A stretch of DNA of 64,000 nucleotides from Cytobacillus oceanisediminis (GTDB lineage: Bacteria > Bacillota > Bacilli > Bacillales > Cytobacillaceae): NCBI RefSeq assembly GCF_007830235.1, contig NZ_VLKI01000002.1:1-64000 (forward strand), read 5' to 3'. The stretch's first letter is position 1, and the number at the start of each line of letters is the position of its first letter. Below the pieces are notes generated by a model, which did not search any database, was not told the origin of the DNA, and saw nothing but the letters and a program-made list of their open reading frames with translations. This document shows positions 33,618-42,116 of the stretch, in pieces. Position numbers and translations under genes: made by a program.

Positions 33618-35165
33618 ATGAAAACTGAAAAGCAAGGGGAGAAAAATGTAACAGAAAAAAAGAAAGCAGGGATCGCACAGCGATTCCTCAATGGGGTTGA
33701 AATCGTCGGGAACAAGCTCCCGGATCCATTTATATTGTTCGCCGGCCTCGCCGTTCTTATCATTATTGTTTCAGCTATTTTTAGCGCGTTTGGTGCGACT
33801 GTTATACACCCGGGCTCAGGAGAAGAGCTGCCAGTCAAGAATTTGGCATCTGCAGAAGGTTTACAGTTCATCTTAACATCCATGCTCGATAACTTCACAG
33901 GATTTGCGCCTCTTGGCCTGGTTCTATCCATGATGCTCGGTATCGGCCTTGCCGAGAAAGTCGGCATGCTGGATTATGCCATTAAGAAAACGATTTTAAA
34001 ATCGCCGCCTGCTTTAATCACTTATACGGTCGTTTTTGTAGGGATTATGGGGAATATCGCATCAGATGCAGCGATGGTTCTTGTACCGCCGCTCGCTGCC
34101 ATGGTCTTTTATAAAATTGGCCGCAACCCGATTGCCGGTTTAGCAGCAGGGTATGCAGCAGCAGGTGCAGGTTTTACAGCAAACCTTTTAATTGCTGGAA
34201 CAGACGCATTACTGGCAGGTATTTCAACAGAAGCTGCGCAGATTATTAATGAGGATATGGTGGTAACACCAATTGATAACTGGTACTTCAATATTGTTTC
34301 CGTGTTTGTTCTAACGGTTGTCGGCGGACTTGTCACAACGAAATTCATTGAACCGCGCCTTGGAGAATACAAAGGCGAAGAGGTAAAAGAAGCTGTAACA
34401 GAAGATCCTCCTAATGCAGGCAAAGCATTGCGAAATGCTGTCATTGCGGGTGGGGTGTATATTGCGATTATTCTGGGAGCCATCCTTATGCCAAATAGCC
34501 CGCTAACCAATGAAGATGGCGGCATTGTGCCATCCCCATTCCTGGATGGCATTATCCCGATCATTCTGTTCTTCTTTATTATCATCGGTACTGTTTACGG
34601 AATGACGGTTGGAAACATTAAGAGCAGTAAAGATGTTGCCAATTTTATGGCTGAATCGATGAAGGATATGGCATCTTATATTGTCTTAATATTCGCAATT
34701 GCCCAGTTCATCGCCTTCTTCAGCTGGTCTAACATTGCTACCTGGGTTGCCGTGAACGGGGCAGAATTTTTGAAAGAAGCAGAGTTTACAGGTATAGGAC
34801 TGATCATTGGCTATATTATCTTTACAGCATCGCTGAACTTCCTGATCACTTCAGGTTCAGCAAAGTGGGCCCTTGAAGCGCCTGTATTCGTGCCAATGTT
34901 TATGCAGCTCGGCTATCACCCTGCCTTTACGCAAGTGGCTTACCGTGTGGCGGATTCGTCAACGAATATCGTGACCCCGATGATGCCATACATGGTTATA
35001 GCGCTGTCATTTATGCAGAAGTATGACAAGAAAGCCGGAATTGGAACATTTATATCGCTAATGCTTCCATACTCGATTTGTTTCTTGCTGACATGGATTG
35101 TGATGATCTTAATATTCTTCTTCTTTGAAATCCCGTTTGGTCCTGGAATTGGTCCATATCTCTAA
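33618..35165 (+). CDS. abgT: AbgT family transporter
   Basis: 515 aa with about 11 membrane spans. Family hallmarks: FLNGVEIVGNKLPDPFILFA at residues 16-35, GFAPLGLVLSMMLGIGLAEK, GIMGNIASDAAMVLVPPLAA and the C-terminal ITSGSAKWALEAPVFVPMFM plus RVADSSTNIVTPMMPYM. RBS GGGGGGAG, ATG 33618. AbgT proteins import p-aminobenzoyl-glutamate or export sulfonamide-like drugs; the linked abgA/abgB genes favour import. Confidence 0.92.
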   Translation: MKTEKQGEKNVTEKKKAGIAQRFLNGVEIVGNKLPDPFILFAGLAVLIIIVSAIFSAFGATVIHPGSGEELPVKNLASAEGLQFILTSMLDNFTGFAPLGLVLSMMLGIGLAEKVGMLDYAIKKTILKSPPALITYTVVFVGIMGNIASDAAMVLVPPLAAMVFYKIGRNPIAGLAAGYAAAGAGFTANLLIAGTDALLAGISTEAAQIINEDMVVTPIDNWYFNIVSVFVLTVVGGLVTTKFIEPRLGEYKGEEVKEAVTEDPPNAGKALRNAVIAGGVYIAIILGAILMPNSPLTNEDGGIVPSPFLDGIIPIILFFFIIIGTVYGMTVGNIKSSKDVANFMAESMKDMASYIVLIFAIAQFIAFFSWSNIATWVAVNGAEFLKEAEFTGIGLIIGYIIFTASLNFLITSGSAKWALEAPVFVPMFMQLGYHPAFTQVAYRVADSSTNIVTPMMPYMVIALSFMQKYDKKAGIGTFISLMLPYSICFLLTWIVMILIFFFFEIPFGPGIGPYL

Positions 35166-35190
35166 TAGAAAACTAGGATGTGAGTAAAAG

Positions 35191-36465
35191 GTGAGTAATC
35201 TTCAAAGTAAATTAGTAGAGTGGCGTCGTGATTTCCATCGTTATCCTGAAGGAGGCTTTCTGGAAATGCGGACAGCTTCCATCGTTGCCTCAATCCTCGA
35301 TGAACTAGGATTTCAGCTGGAAATGGGAAAACAAGTGATGTCTGCCGACTATTGCATGGGCAAGCCCAATAAAGAAGACACAGAAGCACACTATCAATGG
35401 GCACTCGAAAATGGGGCAAAAAAAGAATACCTTGAGCCTTTCAAAGATGGTTATACAGGCATTGTGGCCACACTGGATACCAAAAAGGAAGGCCAGACCA
35501 TCGCATTTCGCGTTGATATGGATGCCTTGCCTATTAATGAATCCGAGGCAGACAGCCACTTTCCGCAAAAAGAAGGGTTTAGATCCACTGTTCCAAACCA
35601 AATGCATGCATGCGGACATGATGCCCATACAACCATTGGGCTGGGCTTGGCAACCTTGATTGCAGAGAATAAGGACAGCCTTAAGGGGAAAATCAAATTG
35701 ATTTTCCAGCCGGCCGAGGAAGGAACCCGCGGGGCACGGTCAATGGCCCAAGCCAAGGTTGTGGATGATGTCGATTACTTTATTGCCTCTCATGTTGGCA
35801 CGGGAGTACCGGATGGACACTTTGTTGCATCAAAGAACGGATTTTTGGCCACTTCCAAACTTGATATTACTTTTAAGGGCGTAGCCTCTCATGCCGGGGG
35901 AAATCCGGAAGAAGGGAAAAACGCACTGCTTGCAGCTGCTTCTGCTGCACTGAATATTTATGCCATTCCACGCCATTCAGAAGGGGCAACCCGCATTAAT
36001 GTGGGGGAAATGCATGCTGGTTCAGGACGTAATATCATCGCTGACCGGGCCGTTTTAAAGGTTGAAACGCGCGGAGAAAATACGAAAATCAATGAATATG
36101 TCAAGGCCCAGGCGGAAGCTGTTATCGCAGGTTCGGCACAAATGTATGGAGTCGATTACGAGATACAGACTGTGGGCGAGGCTGTAAGTGCCCAGGGATC
36201 AACCGAGCTGGCAGCCGTATTGCATGCTTGCGCAGAAGAATCTCCTCATATTAAGAAGAGCATACTTGAAGACGATTCACCTGCAGGTTCTGAGGACGCA
36301 ACTTTCTTCATGGAAAGGATTCAGCAAAACGGAGGGCAGGCCACGTATTGCATTTTTGGTACCGAGCTTGCGGCAGGCCATCATAATGAGAAGTTTGATA
36401 TAAACGAAGGCACCATGCTGGCTGCCGTTAAAGTGCTCTTTGAATCCATCAAGAAATTACATTGA
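35191..36465 (+). CDS. Second AbgA-like M20 amidohydrolase
   Basis: 424 aa from GTG 35191 (AGGATGTGAG upstream). Close paralogue of the protein at 30602: WRRDFHRYPEGGFLEMRTA, the same insertion (CMGKPNKEDTEAHYQWALEN), NQMHACGHDAHTTIGLG, FQPAEEGTRGARSMAQ and GSGRNIIADRA. It lies 25 nt after abgT. Two AbgA paralogues flanking AbgT suggest different acyl-amino-acid substrates or alternative pairing with AbgB. A terminator follows. Confidence 0.87.
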   Translation: MSNLQSKLVEWRRDFHRYPEGGFLEMRTASIVASILDELGFQLEMGKQVMSADYCMGKPNKEDTEAHYQWALENGAKKEYLEPFKDGYTGIVATLDTKKEGQTIAFRVDMDALPINESEADSHFPQKEGFRSTVPNQMHACGHDAHTTIGLGLATLIAENKDSLKGKIKLIFQPAEEGTRGARSMAQAKVVDDVDYFIASHVGTGVPDGHFVASKNGFLATSKLDITFKGVASHAGGNPEEGKNALLAAASAALNIYAIPRHSEGATRINVGEMHAGSGRNIIADRAVLKVETRGENTKINEYVKAQAEAVIAGSAQMYGVDYEIQTVGEAVSAQGSTELAAVLHACAEESPHIKKSILEDDSPAGSEDATFFMERIQQNGGQATYCIFGTELAAGHHNEKFDINEGTMLAAVKVLFESIKKLH

Positions 36466-36484
36466 GGTTTTAATAATGGGAAAT

Positions 36485-36510
36485 GGGGCAGAGAAATCTG
36501 CCTCATTTTC
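36485..36510 (+). terminator. Terminator within abg cluster
   Basis: GGGGCAGA and TCTGCCTC stem around GAAA, followed by ATTTTC. Moderate strength; separates the amidohydrolase/transporter genes from the carbamoylase and regulator genes. Confidence 0.65.
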
Positions 36511-36553
36511 AGCATTTTACATTGGATTGGGATAAAGGGGAGGAGTGTTGATT

Positions 36554-37804
36554 ATGAAAGATTGGCTGGAAAAGCATCTGAAAGAGTTGAATGTAACCAC
36601 TTCCATGGAACGGCCTGAAGGGTTCTGCCGGTTGGGATACTCGGAAGAGGAATGGCAGGCAATTGAGGTTTTTGTTTCCATTGCTGAAGAGATCGGTTTG
36701 AAAGTAAGGAGAGATGAGGCTGGGAATGCTATTGCACGGTGGGAAACGGAAGAGAAAGGAACAGAAGATTCCCCGGCAGCTGCTGTTGGTTCCCATGTGG
36801 ATACGGTAAAGGGAGGCGGAGGATATGATGGGGTAGCGGGTGTCCTTTGCGGTCTGGCAGCCATCAAAAAGCTAAAGGAAGAGGGATTCGTTCCAGTTTC
36901 TCCTATTGAAGTGATTTGTTTTGCCTCAGAAGAATCTTCGCGTTTCGGTGTGTCAACCATAGGAAGCAAGGCGATGAGCGGCCTTTTAAATAAGGATGAC
37001 CTGGCAGATGTGCCAGACGAAGACGGCATCACCATCCGTCAGGCAGTCGAAGGAATGAGGATCTCTTGGGATGCGATTGACCAGGCTGAACGGCCGGAGA
37101 CGGCATTGAAAAGTTTTATTGAGCTTCACATCGAGCAGGGGACAAGGGTTGAAGATGCCGGTGCGGAATTCGGAGCTGTGACAGCGGTCGCTTGCCCAAT
37201 CCGCCTAAAGATCATGATAAAAGGGCAAATGGGCCATACGGGAACAACTCCAATGGGGAACAGAAAGGATGCTCTCGTTGCTGTTTCGCCACTTATTACG
37301 TTTATATCGGAAACGGCCGCTTCTTTAACCAGCTCGAGTGAAGTGCCCATTGTCGCTACAGCCAGCACCATTGAACTGAAACCTAATGTAATGACTGTGA
37401 TTCCGGGCATCGTCGAACTGGGAGTGGATATCCGCAGTGTGGATGATGACTTAAAAAGGGAAATGGAAAGGCTGATCCGCCAAAAGTGCAGTCAGCTTTC
37501 CAGTGAATTTGGTGTTACAATGGAAGTGAATACCCTTGTAGATAACCCATCCATCCAATTGGATGATGGAGTGAGGAAGAAATTGCAGCACGCAGGAGAA
37601 ACTTTGGGCTATAAAGCTTTTGTGCTGGAAAGCGGTGCTGGCCATGATGTCATGAATATGGCGGCCAAATGGCCATCCGGGCTATTATTTATTCCATGCA
37701 AAAATGGGCTCAGCCATCATCCAGAGGAATTTGCCTCACTTGAAGACTTGGAAATGGGAACAGAGATTATCGCACACTATTTAAAGAGTGAAGCTAGCAT
37801 ATGA
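36554..37804 (+). CDS. Zn-dependent amidase/carbamoylase (M20 hydantoinase group)
   Basis: 416 aa from ATG 36554, 9 nt from GGGGAGGAG. Motifs of the N-carbamoyl-L-amino acid hydrolase / allantoate amidohydrolase group: GSHVDTVKGGGGYDGVAGV, FASEESSRFGVSTIGSKAM, ELHIEQGTRVEDAG, GQMGHTGTTPMGNRKDAL and SGAGHDVMNMA. Hydrolyses carbamoyl or related amide bonds with two zinc ions. A paralogue lies at 60768. In this cluster it probably acts on a further N-acyl or ureido derivative. Confidence 0.87.
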   Translation: MKDWLEKHLKELNVTTSMERPEGFCRLGYSEEEWQAIEVFVSIAEEIGLKVRRDEAGNAIARWETEEKGTEDSPAAAVGSHVDTVKGGGGYDGVAGVLCGLAAIKKLKEEGFVPVSPIEVICFASEESSRFGVSTIGSKAMSGLLNKDDLADVPDEDGITIRQAVEGMRISWDAIDQAERPETALKSFIELHIEQGTRVEDAGAEFGAVTAVACPIRLKIMIKGQMGHTGTTPMGNRKDALVAVSPLITFISETAASLTSSSEVPIVATASTIELKPNVMTVIPGIVELGVDIRSVDDDLKREMERLIRQKCSQLSSEFGVTMEVNTLVDNPSIQLDDGVRKKLQHAGETLGYKAFVLESGAGHDVMNMAAKWPSGLLFIPCKNGLSHHPEEFASLEDLEMGTEIIAHYLKSEASI

Positions 37805-37833
37805 AGCAATAGAAGAAAAGCAGGTGGAAAAGA

Positions 37834-39144
37834 ATGAAGATCCGTGTTGGGGTAGTGGGACCGGAAGACTCTGTCAGACATATTCTCGCTTTGGGGCGTG
37901 AACATAGCGAACTGGAAATGACTCCATATATCTATAAAGAAACAAAAGAAACGGAAAACATCATCAGGGAATATCAAGCAGATATTGATTTATGGTTTTT
38001 TTCAGGGCAGGCTCCTTACTATTTTGCACGTTCGAAAGGGCTTATCAGAGATGAAAATGCTCACTATCCCCCCTTGTACGGTTCGAGTTTGCTGGGAACT
38101 CTCCTTGAAGCACATATCAGGGAAGGCGGGTTCCAACATGCCAGCCTAGATACCATTCAGCAATCAGAACTGGATACGCTGCGCAATACATACTTTTTAG
38201 GAGATTTGAACATTCATTCATTCTCTTATAACGAATATGAACCAGCCGAGGAAATCATCCGTTTTCATAAAAAGCTATATGAGGAAGGAAAAACACAGGT
38301 CGCCTTGACATGTGTCCTTGAAGTTTACGAGCGGCTAAAGGAAAATGGGATACCTTGTTACCGGGTGGTTCCCTCTCCTGTCGCTATAAAGCTTGTTTTA
38401 CGGTACTTAAAGGAAAGAGGCCAATCCAATTGGTATAAGCGGTCACAGATTGCCATCATGGGGCTTGAAGTGATGCACTCCGCCAGTTCACTTGATGAGC
38501 AGCATTTTACCTACGAAATGAAGCGCCATGAGCTGGAGATTAAGCAAGTCCTGCTCGATTATGCCGAAAAAGTGCAAGGCTCATTCGTGCAAATAGGAGA
38601 CGGTTTATTCTTTATTTACACGACAAGAGGCGAAATGGACATGCATTTTCAGGAAGCCTCTATGCATTCTTTGATCGAAGAAGCGAGAATACACAGCAAG
38701 CTGAAAGTCAGAATCGGGATTGGCTACGGATTGACGGCCTATGATGCGGAGCAGAATGTCCGGCTTGCCCTCCAGTATGCCCGAAACAAGGAAACGTCAC
38801 CTGTGGTTAGTGTGGATGAAAAAAAACAGATACAGGAACACCTGTCGGGCAGCGGAGAGGAAACCATCTCCTACCAGCAGCGCAAATGGGGAGACGAATG
38901 GGAAGAACGCTTTAAAGATGCGAAAATAAGCCCTGCAATCGTCTCAAAAATCGAGTACCTATCAAAACATTATCAAAAGAATATCGTCACAGCCCAGGAG
39001 ATCTCAAGGTGGCTGAAAAACACCGAACGCAATTCCAGAAGAATCATGTCCGAACTCGAGCGGCTGGGACTTGCAAAAGTGACCGGCGAAGAACAGCCTG
39101 GCCAGCGCGGCAGGCCACGGAAGGTTTATGAATTGCAGCTGTAG
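37834..39144 (+). CDS. Three-domain transcriptional regulator, unusual architecture
   Basis: 436 aa, ATG 37834 behind AGGTGGAAAAG. Residues about 1-190 (MKIRVGVVGPEDSVRHILAL; DLWFFSGQAPYYFA) look like a Rossmann/periplasmic-type sensor. Residues about 200-330 (AIMGLEVMHSASS, FVQIGDGLFFIYTTR, VRIGIGYGLTAYDAEQNVRL) resemble a degenerate GGDEF/nucleotide-cyclase fold as found in PucR-like regulators. Residues about 365-430 form a winged helix (EISRWLKNTERNSRRIMSEL, PGQRGRPRKVYEL). Being last in the cluster, it likely controls the abg genes in place of E. coli AbgR (LysR type). The family is conserved-looking but not one I can name. Confidence 0.7.
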   Translation: MKIRVGVVGPEDSVRHILALGREHSELEMTPYIYKETKETENIIREYQADIDLWFFSGQAPYYFARSKGLIRDENAHYPPLYGSSLLGTLLEAHIREGGFQHASLDTIQQSELDTLRNTYFLGDLNIHSFSYNEYEPAEEIIRFHKKLYEEGKTQVALTCVLEVYERLKENGIPCYRVVPSPVAIKLVLRYLKERGQSNWYKRSQIAIMGLEVMHSASSLDEQHFTYEMKRHELEIKQVLLDYAEKVQGSFVQIGDGLFFIYTTRGEMDMHFQEASMHSLIEEARIHSKLKVRIGIGYGLTAYDAEQNVRLALQYARNKETSPVVSVDEKKQIQEHLSGSGEETISYQQRKWGDEWEERFKDAKISPAIVSKIEYLSKHYQKNIVTAQEISRWLKNTERNSRRIMSELERLGLAKVTGEEQPGQRGRPRKVYELQL

Positions 39145-39694
39145 CTGAATGTTCCCAGGCTGCTTTAAGAAAGCGGGAGAAAATGATCGAATTTCAGGTG
39201 TTTCCCCTTTGATCCGGAGCAGCTTCCGGATCAAGGAGGAACTCTGAGATTTTCGGGAAAAACCTTTTAACATTTATAAAAAAAAGCCCATGTAAGCCTG
39301 ATCAGAAGTTGTATAAAACCCCATCTCAAATAAATCCTCAAAGTATAATTCCAAGAGTTGTATTCTCAAGTGAACTCTAATATAGAAACGATCATATACA
39401 ACCCCCATTTAGGAAGGAATCCTATAATGTCACTAAAGTCCCTATTAACGACAATAAAAAGCATATTATTTCCCGAAAAATAATAGAAAATATCGAAGCA
39501 TGTAAAACTCCTAAATGAATAATAGTTTAAGTCATCCTATAGATTTGACTATAAAAAGGCCAAATTACCTTATTTTCACCCAGGAGTAATAGGGTTCCTT
39601 CTCTGTTTTGTCGTAAAGATGCGCCATTAGACTATACAAAGTTCGGGAATCTTCGCACTCTCCATTTGATATAAACAACTAAAAGGGAATCGGA
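39145..39694. other. 550-bp intergenic stretch with a hairpin and a tiny ORF
   Basis: Contains a 9-bp hairpin (TTGATCCGG/CCGGATCAA, 39209-39234) without a following T-run, AT-rich DNA and the 18-codon candidate gene listed separately at 39427-39483. Nothing else recognisable was found on either strand. Confidence 0.5.
39427..39483 (+). CDS. Candidate 18-aa amphipathic peptide
   Basis: ATG 39427 is exactly 8 nt after AGGAAGGA (39411-39418). The peptide reads MSLKSLLTTIKSILFPEK and ends TAA. Hydrophobic residues L3, L6, L7, I10, I13, L14 and F15 alternate with S, T and K, which would form an amphipathic helix, as in small membrane-active or signalling peptides. A chance ORF of this length is common; the well-placed RBS is the only extra support. 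Confidence 0.3.
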   Translation: MSLKSLLTTIKSILFPEK

Positions 39695-39901
39695 GTGGTA
39701 GATTTGCATTTCGAGTTATTACTGGAAGCGATCCTTGGGCAACGGGAAATTATCCACGAACTAGAATGCTCTATATGCGGTTTTAATGAAACGTATTATC
39801 GGGATCCTGTTACCAAACAATCAATCGGGCGGGCATGTAAAACCTGCAATTTTGTACAGAAGTTTGAGGGAGTGAAGCTTGCGGAGGAAAGAGCAAGTTA
39901 G
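39695..39901 (+). CDS. Small zinc-ribbon-like protein
   Basis: 68 aa from GTG 39695 with AAAGGGA 6-7 nt upstream. Two CxxC pairs (CSICGF near residues 26-31, CKTCNF near 48-53) separated by about 20 residues including RDPVTKQSIGRA would bind one zinc. No family recognised. Followed by a bidirectional terminator. Confidence 0.55.
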   Translation: MVDLHFELLLEAILGQREIIHELECSICGFNETYYRDPVTKQSIGRACKTCNFVQKFEGVKLAEERAS

Positions 39902-39938
39902 TGGAAATGGGAATGTCAAAACTATAAGAAGAAACTGA

Positions 39939-39979
39939 ACAGCCGACAAGGGAAAAACCCGGTCGGCTGTTTATTTTTC
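39939..39979. terminator. Bidirectional terminator between convergent genes
   Basis: ACAGCCGAC (39939-39947) and GTCGGCTGT (39962-39970) form a 9-bp stem extended by the loop pairing GGG/CCC, followed by TTATTTTTC on the plus strand. It also serves the minus-strand phosphatase gene. Confidence 0.8.
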
Positions 39980-40006
39980 TCCGAAATTTTTTAGTTTCAA
40001 GATATG

Positions 40007-41611
40007 CTATACCGTTACCCCAACCTTATTATATTTAGAAACCCCAATTTCCTCTGCACCTGGTTTTCCATTCTCAACCACCCATGATGACATCGTAAAG
40101 GCTTGTGCATTCGGATCGCCAGGGGAAGAAACCACACGGAAGTCCGTTTTCCATGAATCATGCGTCAAATCGCAGCGAACATATCCGCGCAGGTCGCCAT
40201 TAAAGAGTTTTACGTGCGGGTTAGCGGAAAGTGCTGCTTCCACATTATCCTTCCAGCCGCAGCCTGAACTGATTGAAGTGCCGACAAACTCGGTTGCAAG
40301 AGTTTCCGATGAAGGATTCGTAAAGTCAGCCTTCAAGTCGTTGACCCAGCTTGAATGCCAGTCTCCGGCAAGGACAATCGGATTGGAAGGTCGGTGCTGC
40401 TGTATAAACTTCAAAATCCGGTCACGCTCGGCCGCATAGCCGTCCCATTGGTCATGATTGACACTGATTCCTGAGCCTGGATCATAGTCATATTGAGCCA
40501 TAATGGTTTGCTGGGCAATGACATTCCAGCGGGCTTTGGAATGCTCAAGATTTTTCAGCAGCCAATGCTCCTGTTTGGAGCCCATCATGGTTCTTGAAGG
40601 GCTCTGTGCTTCAGGATCCAGCGGCGCACTCGGAAAACCGTCCCTTAACTGGTCATCGCGGTATTGGCGGGTATCCAACACATTAAAATCGGCTAAATTC
40701 CCATATGTGAATTGACGGTAAAGAGTCATATCGGAACCATGCGGTTTTGATCGAAGCCTGAGCGGCAAGTGCTCATAATAGGCTTGAAAGGCTGCAGCGC
40801 GAAGGTCCAAAAAGTTTTGGTTGGATTCTTCTCCGTCCGGCTGTGAAATATCATTTGCCCAGTTATTTTCAATTTCGTGATCGTCGAAGGTCACGATAAA
40901 CGGAAACGCAGCGTGAGCCTGCTGCAGGTCAGGAGAAGTCTTGTAAAGGGCATGCTGGTTACGGAAATCAGCAAGGGTCGCTGTGTCCCTTTTTTCATAA
41001 ATATAGTCCCCAAGGTGGAGAACAAAATCGAGATCCTGCTGTGCCATGTCACGGTAAGCGGCATAGCGTCCTCCTACCCATGCCTGACAGGAGGCGAAGG
41101 CAAAAGAAAGGCTGTTCACATGTGCTCCCCAAGCCGGAGCTGTTTTCGTCCTTCCGACAGGACTGATTTCATTTCCGGCTTTGAACCGATAATAATACTC
41201 CATTCCCGGCCTTAGGCCATGTACTTCTGCATGGACGGAATGCGCAAGCTCCTGCATGGCAACCTCTGTTCCTTGTTTTACTACTCTATTAAACTGTTCA
41301 TCCTCTGCCACTTCCCATTCCACACGGATATTTTTATCGGGCATTCCGCCTAACCCATCTGCAGCAGCAGGTTCAGGTGCCAATCTTGTCCATAAAACAA
41401 CCCCATCCGGCAAGGGATCCCCTGATGCTACCCCCAGCGTAAATGGGTAGGCATTGAAGGCAAAAGAAGCTTCCACACCCTTTTTGGACAATGAATGGGG
41501 GATTGTCAGGCTTAGTGCAGCAGCCAGTGCTGCTTTGCTTGAGGTACCTAAAAACGACCGCCGCGTGACTGTTTTCGAATTGAATTCCTTTAACCAGTTT
41601 TCATAACTCAT
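40007..41611 (-). CDS. phoD: PhoD-type alkaline phosphatase/phosphodiesterase, Tat-exported
   Basis: About 534 aa from ATG 41611 (GGGAG 8 nt upstream; a GTG three codons earlier overlaps the RBS). Twin-arginine signal: TRRSFLGTSSKAALAAALSL with R17-R18. The PhoD N-terminal domain (FTLGVASGDPLPDGVVLWTR) is followed by the metallophosphatase core: FASCQAWVGG, HLGDYIYE, TFDDHEIENNWA, LAGDWHSSW. PhoD enzymes hydrolyse phosphodiesters, including teichoic acids, outside the membrane. A 20-bp palindrome (41646-41665) lies just upstream of the gene. Confidence 0.92.
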   Translation of the reverse strand: MSYENWLKEFNSKTVTRRSFLGTSSKAALAAALSLTIPHSLSKKGVEASFAFNAYPFTLGVASGDPLPDGVVLWTRLAPEPAAADGLGGMPDKNIRVEWEVAEDEQFNRVVKQGTEVAMQELAHSVHAEVHGLRPGMEYYYRFKAGNEISPVGRTKTAPAWGAHVNSLSFAFASCQAWVGGRYAAYRDMAQQDLDFVLHLGDYIYEKRDTATLADFRNQHALYKTSPDLQQAHAAFPFIVTFDDHEIENNWANDISQPDGEESNQNFLDLRAAAFQAYYEHLPLRLRSKPHGSDMTLYRQFTYGNLADFNVLDTRQYRDDQLRDGFPSAPLDPEAQSPSRTMMGSKQEHWLLKNLEHSKARWNVIAQQTIMAQYDYDPGSGISVNHDQWDGYAAERDRILKFIQQHRPSNPIVLAGDWHSSWVNDLKADFTNPSSETLATEFVGTSISSGCGWKDNVEAALSANPHVKLFNGDLRGYVRCDLTHDSWKTDFRVVSSPGDPNAQAFTMSSWVVENGKPGAEEIGVSKYNKVGVTV

Positions 41612-41645
41612 GTTCTCCACTCCCTATGTAAAAATTCATGAAAAT

Positions 41646-41665
41646 ATGTCAGACCGTTCTGACAT
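41646..41665. promoter_or_regulatory. Operator-like palindrome upstream of phoD
   Basis: ATGTCAGACCGTTCTGACAT: arms ATGTCAGA / TCTGACAT (8 bp each) around a 4-nt centre, 35 bp upstream of the start. Its form resembles TetR-family operators. No TetR gene is in the window. Not followed by a T-run, so not a terminator. Confidence 0.5.
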
Positions 41666-41837
41666 TTAATAGATAACATAGAATCGAAGAGAAAATGGTG
41701 TAATTTACCGAAAGTATAAACAAACTATAACTATCTTACATTGGCGTAAAATCTTGTAAAAAAATTAACAGGCATGGGGCTCAGGTAAAAGAGGGGTGAT
41801 GGGTTAACGACACTCTTTTAATAATGGGATTCAATTA

Positions 41838-42003
41838 GCATAGGAAGACGAATAGAAGTGCCAATCTAAATAAAAGAAAGCCAGCGAATATAATCGCTGA
41901 CTTTCCTAATTAAAGTTGTTTTTTTCAATCAAACGTTTGATTGAATCGTTATGCTTCATCTTATCGAAGCAAAAGGATAGCATCCGCAATTGGCCGTTCA
42001 CCA
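41838..42003 (-). repeat. Third copy of the NAGPA-gene 3' segment
   Basis: Shares with 21345-21515 the block GCATAGGAAG, the GCCAGCGAAT...CGCTGAC hairpin, the palindrome around TCAAACGTTTGATT and the terminal codons GERPIADAILLL. Homology stops at about 42003. The hairpin provides the terminator for the nagA-nagB transcript (minus strand T-rich flank at 41878-41870). Confidence 0.75.
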
Positions 42004-42107
42004 GATGCTTTCGTAATTTTCCTATTTAACTGGATACCCCGTTCTGCAAGCCCCAAGCCGTTTCTCCTCTGATTCTGTAAGCTGCTAATGGAATACGAGC
42101 TACCCAT
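41961..42107 (-). pseudogene. Chimeric 48-codon ORF with NAGPA tail
   Basis: A minus-strand frame from ATG 42107 to TAA 41961 starts MGSSYSISSLQNQRRNGLGL and ends SGERPIADAILLLR; only the last 13 residues match the phosphodiester glycosidase. It has no proper RBS. It is probably a chance fusion formed when the fragment inserted here. Confidence 0.4.
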
Positions 42108-42116
42108 TAAATAGGT

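Noticed and set aside
33590..33967. 125-codon minus-strand frame opposite abgT
   Set aside because: Shadow of the transporter gene on the opposite strand; no RBS.
39590..39665. Possible tRNA-like sequence (GCGCCATTAGACTATAC region)
   Set aside because: A D-loop-like string is present but no acceptor stem, anticodon arm or T-loop could be assembled on either strand.
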